DNA of 64,000 nt from an uncultured Clostridia bacterium (GCA_945863885.1 CAMAZY010000002.1:99367-163366); one strand, 5' to 3'. Shown: positions 34,033 to 42,193, counted from the first letter of the stretch. The notes: a model not told the origin generated them from the sequence alone. A program made the numbers and translations.

Positions 34033-34061
34033 ATTATACACCAATAAAAAATTTATTGCAA
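34033..34061 (-). promoter_or_regulatory. Sigma-A promoter of the GPH-M20 operon
   Basis: On the minus strand TTGCAA, 17-nt spacer, TATAAT. Confidence 0.8.
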
Positions 34062-34069
34062 CAAAAAAA

Positions 34070-34100
34070 GCCGTATTGTCACATTTTATAACAATACGGC
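34070..34100 (-). terminator. Terminator of prs
   Basis: GCCGTATTGT / ACAATACGGC perfect 10-bp stem followed on the minus strand by TTTTTTT. Confidence 0.9.
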
Positions 34101-34105
34101 AATAT

Positions 34106-34202
34106 GTTATCATTCAATTGCGGATCTTTAATCCCACTTACGGCTCGGGCAACAAGTGAAAAACCGGAACAATGGATAACGGGACTGATGTCGCCATGCG
34201 AC
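34106..34202 (+). other. Structured element resembling the queT leader core
   Basis: On the plus strand CTCGGGCA, an A-rich GTGAAAAA, CGGGA and GTCGCCATGCGAC occur in the same order and similar spacing as in the queT leader (11658-11717). GTTATC (34106) pairs with GATAAC (34175). It lies between the prs terminator and the prs stop, with no plus-strand gene downstream until 37.8 kb. Confidence 0.4.
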
Positions 34203-35402
34203 TTATTTGAGGTGGTATCTGTCGATATAGTCATGAATCTTCTTGATGGGATCAAGGAAAATGCTGACCGATTCATCATGGTTGAGCGTGTTGATAATGA
34301 AAGCGCAGTATTTTGTCATATCAACAAGACCGTACCATTCTCTTTCAAGAAGAGCAGGGGGATTGTAGATAAGATTCGTGGTAAAAATCTTATCGAAAAG
34401 ACCGTTTTCGTACGCTTCGTCAAATCGCTCAAGTCCGGAGGTGAAAAGACCGAAGGACGAGAAAACAAAAATGCGCTTAGCGTGAAGATTTTTCAGCTGA
34501 CGGCATACGTCAAGCATGCTGTCGCCGCTTGAAATCATATCGTCAACCACGATGACGTCCTTGCCTTCGACGTTGTCACCTAAGAATTCGTGGGCGAGGA
34601 TCGGGTTTCTTCCGCCGACGGTTTTCGAGTAGTCTCTGCGCTTGTAGAACATGCCAAGCTCAATGCCGAGAACCTGAGAGTAGTAAACACAACGTCCCAT
34701 TCCGCCCTCATCGGGGGAAATCATCATGGTGCTGTCGGGGTTAAAGTGAATATCATTTTTCACGCTTTTTGCGAGCGCCTTAATCATCTGATAGTTCGGC
34801 GAAACACTTTCAAAGCCGATGCGGATAGCGTTCTGGACACGCGGGTCGTGTGCGTCGAAGGTGATGATGTTGCTGACGCCCATGTTTTCAAGTTCCTGTA
34901 AAGCGAGAGCGCAGTCAAGAGATTCACGCATCGTTCTTTTGTGCTGTCTGCCCTCATAGAGCATGGGCATAATAACGGTGATTCTTCTTGCCTTACCGGC
35001 GCAGGCAGAGATGACTCTTTTCAGGTCGGCAAAATGGTTGTCCGGACTCATAGGGAAATTTATCAGATTTCCGTCAGCATCTCTTAAGTCGTACATATTG
35101 TAGGTGACGCTGTAATTAAAGCAGTCCGAGATAATAAAAAGATCATATCCTCTGATGGTTTCCTTGATAACCGCTTTACCTTCACCGGTAGAAAATCTCG
35201 GAAATTCAACATCGATAAGATATGAGTCCTTCTGATACCCGTCAAAATCGACGAGATCCTTGTGTTCATATTGTACATCCTTACGGCTTTGGGAAATAAA
35301 GTCGTTGACCTGTTTTGCAAATTGTTCCGTTCCTCTCATGGCAATGATACCGAGCTTTCCCTGCGGTACGGAAGTCAGCGTTTTTCTCTTTTTGTTAGCC
35401 AT
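34203..35402 (-). CDS. prs: Ribose-phosphate pyrophosphokinase (long, divergent form)
   Basis: 399 residues, against about 315 for classical Prs. Recognisable are an N-terminal loop domain, YEGRQHKRTMRESLDCAL (catalytic flexible-loop region), NIITFDAHDPRVQNA, the pyrophosphate region SPDEGGM, and the PRPP-binding loop VIVVDDMISSGDSML. It makes PRPP from ribose-5-phosphate and ATP for nucleotide, His and Trp synthesis. The extra length is an N-terminal extension, an insertion around 85-135 and a longer C-terminus. Such long forms occur in Clostridia. It has its own promoter and terminator. Confidence 0.87.
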   Translation of the reverse strand: MANKKRKTLTSVPQGKLGIIAMRGTEQFAKQVNDFISQSRKDVQYEHKDLVDFDGYQKDSYLIDVEFPRFSTGEGKAVIKETIRGYDLFIISDCFNYSVTYNMYDLRDADGNLINFPMSPDNHFADLKRVISACAGKARRITVIMPMLYEGRQHKRTMRESLDCALALQELENMGVSNIITFDAHDPRVQNAIRIGFESVSPNYQMIKALAKSVKNDIHFNPDSTMMISPDEGGMGRCVYYSQVLGIELGMFYKRRDYSKTVGGRNPILAHEFLGDNVEGKDVIVVDDMISSGDSMLDVCRQLKNLHAKRIFVFSSFGLFTSGLERFDEAYENGLFDKIFTTNLIYNPPALLEREWYGLVDMTKYCAFIINTLNHDESVSIFLDPIKKIHDYIDRYHLK

Positions 35403-35435
35403 CTTTTTTTAACCTCCGACGTAAAGTATGTATTT

Positions 35436-35464
35436 ATTTTACTTTTTTCAAAATAGCTTTTCAA
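35436..35464 (-). promoter_or_regulatory. Probable promoter of prs
   Basis: On the minus strand TTGAAA, 17-nt spacer, TAAAAT, 34 bp before the start. Confidence 0.6.
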
Positions 35465-35542
35465 TACTTTTTCATAAATATCCCGTTAAAAATCTTGCCG
35501 CAAATTTGTCACATTTTTGGCTATTTTAACTAATATTGTCGA

Positions 35543-36709
35543 TTATATATAGCTGCCCTCAATTGTTGCAACGACAAAGTAACTTTCGTCTTTTTCTTTT
35601 ATTCTTTGCTCAAGTGTTTCTTTTAATTCTTTTTCGCTTTTTTTGCATTCATAAGGAACAACCATATCAAAAATAAGATTGGTGTGCGTAGGACCTTCAA
35701 CGACCCGGAAATCGTGAATCTCGAAGCTTTCGTCCATTTCCTTTACGATGTTTTCCGTCATTTCTCTCAGATCGTTGATTCTTTTGTTGTCAACGATAAG
35801 CGGATCAAGGTGGGCGACAAGCTGAATCCCGAAGCGTTCAAGCACCTGTTTTTCAATTAGGTCAATTACATCGTGCGCCTTGAGAATATCCTCACTTGAA
35901 AGAATTTCGATATGTACCGAAGCAAACATACGGTTTTCGCCGTAAGAATGGATCATCAGGTCATGAATCCCCATAACGCCCGGATGCGACATGATGAATA
36001 GAACGAGTTCGTCAACCAGCTCCTTTGACGGCGGTGTGCCGAGAATGATACCGATTGTCTCTTTCAGGATTCCGTAGCCGGAATACATAATGAACAAAGC
36101 GACAGCGATACCGAAAAATCCGTCAAGCGGAAGGGACGTAAACTTCGATAAAATCAGCGCCAGAAGCGTAAAGGAGGTTGCACTGATGTCGCCGATGCTG
36201 TCGGCAACAACGGCGGTCAGGGCGGGGGAGTTGATCTTTTTTCCGAGATGACGGTTAAACAGAGCGAGCCAGAGCTTTCCGCCGATAGAAAGCAAAAGCA
36301 CGATGACGGCAGGAATGCTGAAAAGGACGGGCTGTGGATTTCTGATTTTGTCAATTGATGACTTGATCAGTTCGAAGCCCATCATCTCAACGAAGAAGCC
36401 GACAACCAAAGCGGCGACGTATTCCAGTCTGCCGTGACCGAACGGGTGCTCTTTATCGGGCTTCATGTTCGCCATTTTGAAGCCGGCAAGTGTGACGATG
36501 CAGGAGCCTGCGTCCGAAAGGTTGTTAAGTGCGTCGCCGGTGATGGCAATTGAATTGGTGACGGTTCCGATAATGAATTTTGCGACTGTAAGAATTACGT
36601 TTACGACAATGCCGACAGCACCGCTTAAAAGGCCGTACTTTTCCCGGACAGTCTCGCTTCTTGTATTCTTATAGTCTTTTATGAATAGTTTCAACAAAAG
36701 TTCCGACAT
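35543..36709 (-). CDS. Cation diffusion facilitator family transporter
   Basis: 388 residues with six membrane segments and a cytoplasmic C-terminal domain. ALNNLSDAGS (about 60) and HPFGHGRLEY (about 88-97) carry the metal-site Asp and His residues. The C-terminal part has ADSIGD-like helix V residues and the ferredoxin-like dimerisation domain with HPGVMGIHDLMIHSYG. CDF proteins export Zn2+, Mn2+, Fe2+ or Co2+ in exchange for protons. The gene is ~95 residues longer at the C-terminus than minimal CDFs, as in MamM/YeaB-like groups. It follows the mscS-like gene by 13 bp, so the two are co-transcribed. Confidence 0.9.
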   Translation of the reverse strand: MSELLLKLFIKDYKNTRSETVREKYGLLSGAVGIVVNVILTVAKFIIGTVTNSIAITGDALNNLSDAGSCIVTLAGFKMANMKPDKEHPFGHGRLEYVAALVVGFFVEMMGFELIKSSIDKIRNPQPVLFSIPAVIVLLLSIGGKLWLALFNRHLGKKINSPALTAVVADSIGDISATSFTLLALILSKFTSLPLDGFFGIAVALFIMYSGYGILKETIGIILGTPPSKELVDELVLFIMSHPGVMGIHDLMIHSYGENRMFASVHIEILSSEDILKAHDVIDLIEKQVLERFGIQLVAHLDPLIVDNKRINDLREMTENIVKEMDESFEIHDFRVVEGPTHTNLIFDMVVPYECKKSEKELKETLEQRIKEKDESYFVVATIEGSYI

Positions 36710-36722
36710 AACGAGCCTCCGT

Positions 36723-37658
36723 TTATTTCTTGTTCTCTACAATATGTACGTCAAGCTGATTAAAGGGAATATTGATTCCGTTTTTATCAAACGCAAGCTT
36801 GACCTTTTCCTGCATGGCATAATACACCGTCCAGTAATCCGAACTTTTACACCATACTCTTACAATAAGATCGATTGAGCTTTCGCTGTGCTTCCCGACA
36901 TATACGGTCGGCTCCGGGTCGTCAAGAGCTTGTTCGACACTGTGAATTGTGTTTTTCAATACGCTTTTGGCTTTTTCAATGTCATCGGAATATGATATGG
37001 AATAAATCAGATCGACTCTTCTCTTATCCTCTGCCGAAAAATTGACGATTTCGTTTTTGGTAAGATGGGTGTTGGGAATGACAACTCTTTTGTTGTCCAT
37101 GGTTGTAATAATCGTATTCATAAACCGGATTTCGTCAACATAACCCGCCTGACCGGCGACTTCAATATAATCACCGTTTTTAAACGGACGGTTCATAAGA
37201 ATCTGAATGCCGCTTGCAAACTGAGAAACGCTGTCCTGTAAGCCTAAGCCTGCGGTAAGACCGGCGGCACCGAAAGCCGCAAGAAATGAGTTGACATTAA
37301 AAAACATCGAAACGGCAGTCAGCACAAAAGCAACCTTGATGATGATCGAGACAAATCTGTCGATAAACAGATACACGGTCGGATCAACATTTCGGTTTTT
37401 CATGGTTCTGATCAGAATTTTTGAAATCAGCTTAGCCAAAAAGAAGCCGATAAGCACCGTTGCAACCGCTAAAATCAGCGTCGGCAGCTTATCGAAAAAT
37501 TTGTTGACAAGATCCCATTCTTTCCAAAGGGTACTGAAGTTTCTGACGGCCTCCTCGGGGGAGACAAACTGTCCGTTTTCGTCAAGCATCGGATTGGTGG
37601 TGGAAGTGGACTGAATGATTTCTGTTGTCGTCCCGGAGACGGTTAATAGGATATTCAT
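36723..37658 (-). CDS. Small-conductance mechanosensitive channel (MscS family)
   Basis: 311 residues. The ATG spaced from GGTGA is preferred to a GTG three codons upstream. After an N-terminal extension with a transmembrane helix come two more helices and the pore helix AAFGAAGLTAGLGLQDSV (Ala/Gly packing typical of TM3). Next is the beta domain NGDYIEVAGQAGYVDEIRF and VIPNTHLTKNEIVNFS, then a cytoplasmic alpha/beta cage. It opens on hypo-osmotic shock to release solutes. First gene of the mscS-CDF pair. Confidence 0.92.
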   Translation of the reverse strand: MNILLTVSGTTTEIIQSTSTTNPMLDENGQFVSPEEAVRNFSTLWKEWDLVNKFFDKLPTLILAVATVLIGFFLAKLISKILIRTMKNRNVDPTVYLFIDRFVSIIIKVAFVLTAVSMFFNVNSFLAAFGAAGLTAGLGLQDSVSQFASGIQILMNRPFKNGDYIEVAGQAGYVDEIRFMNTIITTMDNKRVVIPNTHLTKNEIVNFSAEDKRRVDLIYSISYSDDIEKAKSVLKNTIHSVEQALDDPEPTVYVGKHSESSIDLIVRVWCKSSDYWTVYYAMQEKVKLAFDKNGINIPFNQLDVHIVENKK

Positions 37659-37747
37659 TATCTTCACCCGTTCTTTATTTTTTATGGATTATGATTATAA
37701 CATTACGGTGCCGTTATTTCAACAATTTTTGCGTCTGATTTTAACTC

Positions 37748-37775
37748 TTGACTTTTTTTTCAATCGGCATATAAT
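37748..37775 (+). promoter_or_regulatory. Promoter of the zur-znuC-znuBA operon
   Basis: TTGACT, 16-nt spacer, TATAAT, 38 bp before the zur ATG (GGAGG ribosome-binding site). Confidence 0.85.
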
Positions 37776-37780
37776 ATGAA

Positions 37781-37799
37781 ATTGAAATCCGTTTTCAAT
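37781..37799 (+). promoter_or_regulatory. Candidate Zur operator
   Basis: Perfect palindrome ATTGAAA-N5-TTTCAAT beginning 5 bp after the -10 box, well placed for Fur-family autorepression. It does not match classical Fur or Bacillus Zur boxes closely. Confidence 0.55.
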
Positions 37800-37813
37800 T
37801 TGGAGGCTTAACA

Positions 37814-38245
37814 ATGTCTGAAACCGGCTATAAAACGAAGCAAAAAGCTGTCATTCTTGATCTGCTTAAGAATAACTGTGACCGTGAATTTACGGTTGAT
37901 GGTCTTGTTGAACTGCTCAAGTCCGAATCGTTTGCCGTCGGGCGCACCACCGTCTACCGTTATCTTGACTATCTTGTCAAAAACGGCGACGTCAGAAAGT
38001 TTGTTTCCGACAGTACAAGACAAGCAACCTTTCAATACATTGAGCACAAGCACGAATGTGAAGAGCATATGCATCTTAAATGTATCAAATGCGGAAAGCT
38101 CATTCATTTAAGCTGTGACTTTATGAACGGCGTCAGCGAGCATATTTTAAGTCACCACAATTTCCGGATTGATAACGCAAAAACCACGCTGCTCGGTATT
38201 TGTGAGGACTGTTACAGGGAGGAAGCAACCAATGGCGGTCATTGA
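37814..38245 (+). CDS. zur: Fur-family metalloregulator, probably Zur
   Basis: 143 residues. Winged-helix N-terminus with SFAVGRTTVYRYLDYLVKNGDV (about 40-60); metal- and dimer-domain HKHECEEHMHLKCIKCGK and CEDCYRE carry the two CxxC pairs of the structural zinc site. Fur-family members sense Fe, Zn, Mn or peroxide. Zinc is inferred because the gene starts an operon for a ZnuABC-like transporter. It overlaps znuC by 14 nt, and a palindrome sits over its transcription start. Confidence 0.88.
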   Translation: MSETGYKTKQKAVILDLLKNNCDREFTVDGLVELLKSESFAVGRTTVYRYLDYLVKNGDVRKFVSDSTRQATFQYIEHKHECEEHMHLKCIKCGKLIHLSCDFMNGVSEHILSHHNFRIDNAKTTLLGICEDCYREEATNGGH

Positions 38246-38939
38246 ATGTAAAAACGTCGTGTTAAGCTATGAAAATACCGTCGTTGCAAGAAACCTCAGC
38301 TTTTGCGTCAACGAGGGCGATTTCCTTTGTATCGTCGGCGAAAACGGAAGCGGAAAAAGCACCCTTGTCAAAGCGATGCTCGGCTTAAAAAGCGTGACAA
38401 GCGGCGAACTACGTTTCGGCGAGGGAGTGACCACCCGTCAGATCGGCTATCTGCCTCAACAGACGACGGCACAAAAGGACTTTCCGGCGAGCGTATCCGA
38501 AGTTGTGCTCTCGGGCTGTCTTTCGGATAAAAAAGGGTTGTTTTACTCGAAAGCGAATAAACAGACGGCGCTTGACAACATGAAAAAGCTTGAAATCGAA
38601 GGGCTTCAGAACCGCTGTTACCGTGAGCTTTCCGGCGGACAGCAGCAGCGGGTGCTTTTAGCAAGGGCTCTTTGCGCGGCGAAAAAGCTTTTGCTTCTTG
38701 ACGAGCCGGTGGCGGGACTTGATCCGGTTGTGACCGCCGACTTTTATTCACTGATTGAAAAAATCAACCGGGAATACGGCATGACGGTCGTTATGGTATC
38801 GCATGATTTGCTGTATGCCGCTTCTCATGCAAGCCATATTTTACACATGAAGCGTGACGGAGCGGTCTTTGCCAAAGCTTCCGATTATGTCAGAAGCGAT
38901 ATCTTTAAAGCGTTTAAGGCAGGTGCGGAAGATGACTGA
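38232..38939 (+). CDS. znuC: Metal ABC transporter ATP-binding protein
   Basis: 235 residues from the ATG after GGGAGGAAG. Walker A GENGSGKSTL, signature LSGGQQQRVLLARAL, Walker B KLLLLDEPVAGLD and the His switch MVSHD are all intact. IGYLPQQ is the Q-loop region typical of ZnuC/MntB ATPases. It powers the membrane component encoded next, whose start overlaps its stop by 8 nt. The cargo is inferred to be Zn2+ from the Zur-type regulator. Confidence 0.93.
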   Translation: MAVIECKNVVLSYENTVVARNLSFCVNEGDFLCIVGENGSGKSTLVKAMLGLKSVTSGELRFGEGVTTRQIGYLPQQTTAQKDFPASVSEVVLSGCLSDKKGLFYSKANKQTALDNMKKLEIEGLQNRCYRELSGGQQQRVLLARALCAAKKLLLLDEPVAGLDPVVTADFYSLIEKINREYGMTVVMVSHDLLYAASHASHILHMKRDGAVFAKASDYVRSDIFKAFKAGAEDD

Positions 38940-40719
38940 TATTTTGTCGCTGATTTTTTCTCAGCAGTTTCTGATCCGTGCGCTTCTTGTCGGAACACTC
39001 ATCTCGCTTTGCTGTGCGCTTTTGGGCGTCAGTCTTGTTTTAAAGCGGTATTCCATGATCGGCGACGGACTTTCTCATGTTGGCTTCGGCGCACTTGCAA
39101 TCGCCTGTGCCGCCAATGTTGCACCTTTGTACTTTTCGCTTCCGATCGTTGTGATTGCGGCCTTTTTGCTGCTTCGCATGAATGAGACGGGGAAGATTAA
39201 GGGCGACGCTGCAATTGCTCTTATTTCAACAGGTGCGCTTGCCATCGGCGTCATGGTGACGTCGCTGACAACGGGTATGAATGTCGACATTTATAACTAT
39301 ATGTTCGGCAGTATTCTTGCTATGAGTCGGGCTGACGTTGTGATAAGCGTTATTTTGTCCGTTGCGGTAATTATTTTTTATGTAATTTTTTATGATGAGC
39401 TTTTCGCTGTCACCTTTGACGAAAGCTTTGCGAAAGCGACGGGCACAAAGGTGTCGGGCTATAATATGCTGATTGCGGCTCTGACGGCGGTCACTATCGT
39501 AATCGGTATGCGTATGATGGGCGCTCTTCTGATTTCGAGCCTGATAATTTTCCCGACGGTGACGTCGATGCGGGTTTGCAAGGGCTTCAGGAGTGTTACG
39601 CTCATGAGCGCCGCTGTGTCGGTGGTTTGTTTTCTGTTCGGACTTTTCGTCTCGATACGCTTTACCGCTCCGACGGGGGCGAGCGTCGTCTGCGTCAACA
39701 TTTTTGCTCTGATTGTTTTTACCGTCATTGATAAAATTCTTTCGATTCCAAAAGGGCATAAAGCCGAAAAGCTGAAAAAGATTTGTGCGGTTGCCGTTGG
39801 CTTACTGTCATTCGTTCTTCTTTTCGTTCTCTGTTTCGGATCAAACGTGGTGATACACAGCGATACGGATAAGCTGTCCGTCGTGGCAACCGGCTTTGCA
39901 CCGTATGACTTTGCCCGACAGATCGGCAAGGACAAAGCTGAGTCAACCATGCTTCTTTCACCCGGTGAAGAAAGCCATACCTTTGAGCCGACTGCGGCGG
40001 ATATCATGAAGATTCAGGACTGCGACATCTTTATTTACGGCGGCGGTGAATCGGACGAATGGGTGGAGGACATACTCGAAAGCATCGATACGGAAGAAAT
40101 AACGGTTATCAAAATGATGCAGGTAACGGGTGCCGTGACCGAAACGCTTGTTGAAGGAATGGAGGGCGAAGAGGAGGACGGCGAGACCGAATATGACGAG
40201 CACGTCTGGACGTCACCGACAAATGCAATAAAAATTGTCGAAGCACTGTCAGAAGCGATGTGTCAAAAGGATACAGCCAACCGGGAATATTATCAAAAGA
40301 ACACGGAAAGCTATATCAAAGAACTCAAAGACCTTGACAGTGAGTTCTCCGAGCTTTCCGAAGCGGCCGGAAATAAGTTTTTCGTTGTCGGCGATCGTTT
40401 TCCGTTCCGTTATCTTGCCGACCGGTATTCGTTCCGGTATTATGCCGCTTTTCCGGGCTGTTCGGCTCAGACCGAAGCCAATCCCGTGACGCTTGCGTTT
40501 TTGATAAACAAAATTCAGAGCGAAAATATCCCGGTAGTTTTCAAGGTTGATCTGAGCACGGGAAATATTGCTTCTTCCGTCAGTGAGGCGACGGGGGCAC
40601 AAGTAATGACGCTTTATTCCTGTCATGTGATATCCGCTGATGATTTTTCAAACGGTGAAACCTATGTCAGCCTTATGAAGAAAAATATAACCGGGTTGAA
40701 AGCCGCTTTTGCCTATTGA
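38932..40719 (+). CDS. znuBA: Metal ABC transporter: permease fused to solute-binding protein (ZnuB-ZnuA)
   Basis: 595 residues in one uninterrupted frame. Residues 1-270 are a ZnuB/MntC-type permease (ALLGVSLVLKRYSMIGDGLSH, RMMGALLISSLIIFPTV). A membrane segment (about 280-305, AVAVGLLSFVLLFVLCFGSN) then links to a ZnuA-like binding domain to the end. The binding domain has SPGEESHTFEPTAADI (first His), an acidic loop EGEEEDGETEYDEHVW (second His) in place of the usual His-rich loop, and VVGDRFPFRYLADRY, where an Asp takes the position of the third His. The binding domain normally is a separate lipoprotein. Fusion fixes it to the permease. No internal start or frameshift was seen at the junction. 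Confidence 0.9.
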   Translation: MTDILSLIFSQQFLIRALLVGTLISLCCALLGVSLVLKRYSMIGDGLSHVGFGALAIACAANVAPLYFSLPIVVIAAFLLLRMNETGKIKGDAAIALISTGALAIGVMVTSLTTGMNVDIYNYMFGSILAMSRADVVISVILSVAVIIFYVIFYDELFAVTFDESFAKATGTKVSGYNMLIAALTAVTIVIGMRMMGALLISSLIIFPTVTSMRVCKGFRSVTLMSAAVSVVCFLFGLFVSIRFTAPTGASVVCVNIFALIVFTVIDKILSIPKGHKAEKLKKICAVAVGLLSFVLLFVLCFGSNVVIHSDTDKLSVVATGFAPYDFARQIGKDKAESTMLLSPGEESHTFEPTAADIMKIQDCDIFIYGGGESDEWVEDILESIDTEEITVIKMMQVTGAVTETLVEGMEGEEEDGETEYDEHVWTSPTNAIKIVEALSEAMCQKDTANREYYQKNTESYIKELKDLDSEFSELSEAAGNKFFVVGDRFPFRYLADRYSFRYYAAFPGCSAQTEANPVTLAFLINKIQSENIPVVFKVDLSTGNIASSVSEATGAQVMTLYSCHVISADDFSNGETYVSLMKKNITGLKAAFAY

Positions 40720-40770
40720 CGGCATAGGGTTATATCAATTTTCATATGTGTAGTATTGAATAGAATCAAA

Positions 40771-40823
40771 TCGATAAATTCATATTTATTTATCGAAGTA
40801 ACCAAAAAATAATTTTTTATCGA
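40771..40823 (+). repeat. Three TTTATCGA motifs upstream of the ldh promoter
   Basis: TCGATAAA at 40771 and TTTATCGA at 40789 form an inverted pair, and a third copy is at 40816, 8 bp before the -35 box. The same octamer lies inside the bioY promoter (44155-44162). Possible regulator sites. Confidence 0.4.
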
Positions 40824-40830
40824 AATGCTG

Positions 40831-40859
40831 TTGTCAGAGCCGGACTCTTGTGATAAAAT
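40831..40859 (+). promoter_or_regulatory. Promoter of ldh
   Basis: TTGTCA, 17-nt spacer, TAAAAT, 57 bp before the start. TTGTGATAAAATACAA across the -10 weakly resembles a Rex redox operator. Confidence 0.7.
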
Positions 40860-40915
40860 ACAAAGCAATCAGCATGGTCGCAACAGCGGCTGAAGTTCAA
40901 AGGAGAGTTTAGATA

Positions 40916-41860
40916 ATGAACAGCAAGATTACAGTAATCGGTGCGGGAAGTGTAGGCTCTACAATCGCATACACGCTTTCCAACCAAAGGATCGCATCGG
41001 AAATCGTTCTGATCGACATCAACAAGGAAAAGGTCGAGGGCGAGGTCATGGATATCGTTCAGGGCACAAGCTTCCGGGATCCGATTTCGATTATCGCCGG
41101 TGACTACGAAGATGCCGCCGATTCCGATATTGTTATTATTACGTCGGGCGTCGGAAGAAAGCCGGGACAGACCCGTCTTGAGCTGACGCAGACCAATGTC
41201 GATATTATTAAATCCATTACCCCGTCGATCGTTAAAGCCGCTCCGAAAGCGCTTTATATCATCGTCAGCAATCCCGTCGATATCATCACCTATGTTTTTA
41301 CAAAGATTTCGGGACTTCCCGAAAATCAGATTATCGGTTCGGGAACGCTTCTTGACACAACAAGACTTCGTTTTGCTCTTTCACAGCAGTTGAATGTAGC
41401 GCAAAAAAATATTCACGCCTACGTTTTCGGCGAGCACGGCGATTCCTCGTTTGTTCCGTGGTCGTGCGCCGCTATTTCCGGCTGTAATTTTGACGATTAT
41501 TATGAATCGATGAGCGCACAAAAAGAGCTTGAGCCGGTTGACAAAAAAGGTCTTGTTGATTATATTCACGAATCGGGCGCTGTTATCATCAAGAATAAAG
41601 GTGCTACCTTCTATGCAATCGCCGTTGCCGTCTGCCGCCTTTGTGAGGTGCTGATGTCGGCGTATGATTCCATTGTAACCGTTTCTTCCATGGCGCACGG
41701 TGAATACGGTCTTGAGGACGTATGCTTAAGCACGCTGACGCTTGTCGGACCGAACGGCATTCAGGGCAAGGTGCCGCTTAATCTTTCGTATGACGAGGTC
41801 AATAAGCTGCATGCAAGCGCCAATATCTTAAAGGATATTATCAAACAACTGAAATTCTGA
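40916..41860 (+). CDS. ldh: L-lactate dehydrogenase
   Basis: 314 residues. NAD-binding GAGSVGSTIAYTL, an Asp in LIDINKEK favouring NAD+, the substrate-binding Arg in KPGQTRLELTQ, and the active-site His in FGEHGDSSF identify the LDH/MDH family. Gln (not Arg) in the specificity loop position GQTR supports lactate over malate. It regenerates NAD+ from pyruvate in fermentation. AAAGGAGAG precedes the ATG, and the gene has its own promoter and terminator. Confidence 0.93.
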   Translation: MNSKITVIGAGSVGSTIAYTLSNQRIASEIVLIDINKEKVEGEVMDIVQGTSFRDPISIIAGDYEDAADSDIVIITSGVGRKPGQTRLELTQTNVDIIKSITPSIVKAAPKALYIIVSNPVDIITYVFTKISGLPENQIIGSGTLLDTTRLRFALSQQLNVAQKNIHAYVFGEHGDSSFVPWSCAAISGCNFDDYYESMSAQKELEPVDKKGLVDYIHESGAVIIKNKGATFYAIAVAVCRLCEVLMSAYDSIVTVSSMAHGEYGLEDVCLSTLTLVGPNGIQGKVPLNLSYDEVNKLHASANILKDIIKQLKF

Positions 41861-41872
41861 TTTTAAGAAGAT

Positions 41873-41902
41873 AACCGAAGCTGTTAATAAGCGGCTTCGG
41901 TT
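41873..41902 (+). terminator. Terminator of ldh
   Basis: AACCGAAGC / GCTTCGGTT stem followed by CCTTATTTT. Confidence 0.85.
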
Positions 41903-42021
41903 CCTTATTTTAGTTTCTTTTCATATACTGTATCAGGTAATCCCGGCTTGCCGGACAAAATTTGCTCCCCGAACGATTAAAGCGCCGCAAAGCTGATCAT
42001 AATAACACTGTAATCAGCTAA

Positions 42022-42193
42022 GGAAGCTCTGAATCAATCTGATGTGCAGATTGCGCTGTCAAATTTTTCGTCAGATTGTGCAAAAGCTGCGCAGGAATCC
42101 TGACGGATTTCAAGCAGTTTTTGTGCGATATGGCGGAAAATTTGCAAGTAAGCTGTGCATCAAAGTGTATGCTGGGATTGATTCAGAGGTTCC
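42022..42193. mobile_element. 172-bp MITE-like element upstream of mazF
   Basis: Terminal inverted repeats GGAAGCTCTGAATCAATC (42022) and GATTGATTCAGAGGTTCC (42176) match at 17 of 18 positions. Subterminal TGATGTGCAG/CTGTGCATCA pair imperfectly. CTA flanks both ends as a possible short target duplication. It is non-coding. The right end of the element is repeated at 2745-2800. The remaining gap sequence (41903-42021) holds nothing I recognise. Confidence 0.7.

Noticed and set aside
40844..40866. Rex operator at the ldh promoter
   Set aside because: TTGTGATAAAATACAA is two bases shorter than, and only weakly similar to, the TTGTTA-N6-TAACAA consensus; noted under the promoter but not claimed.
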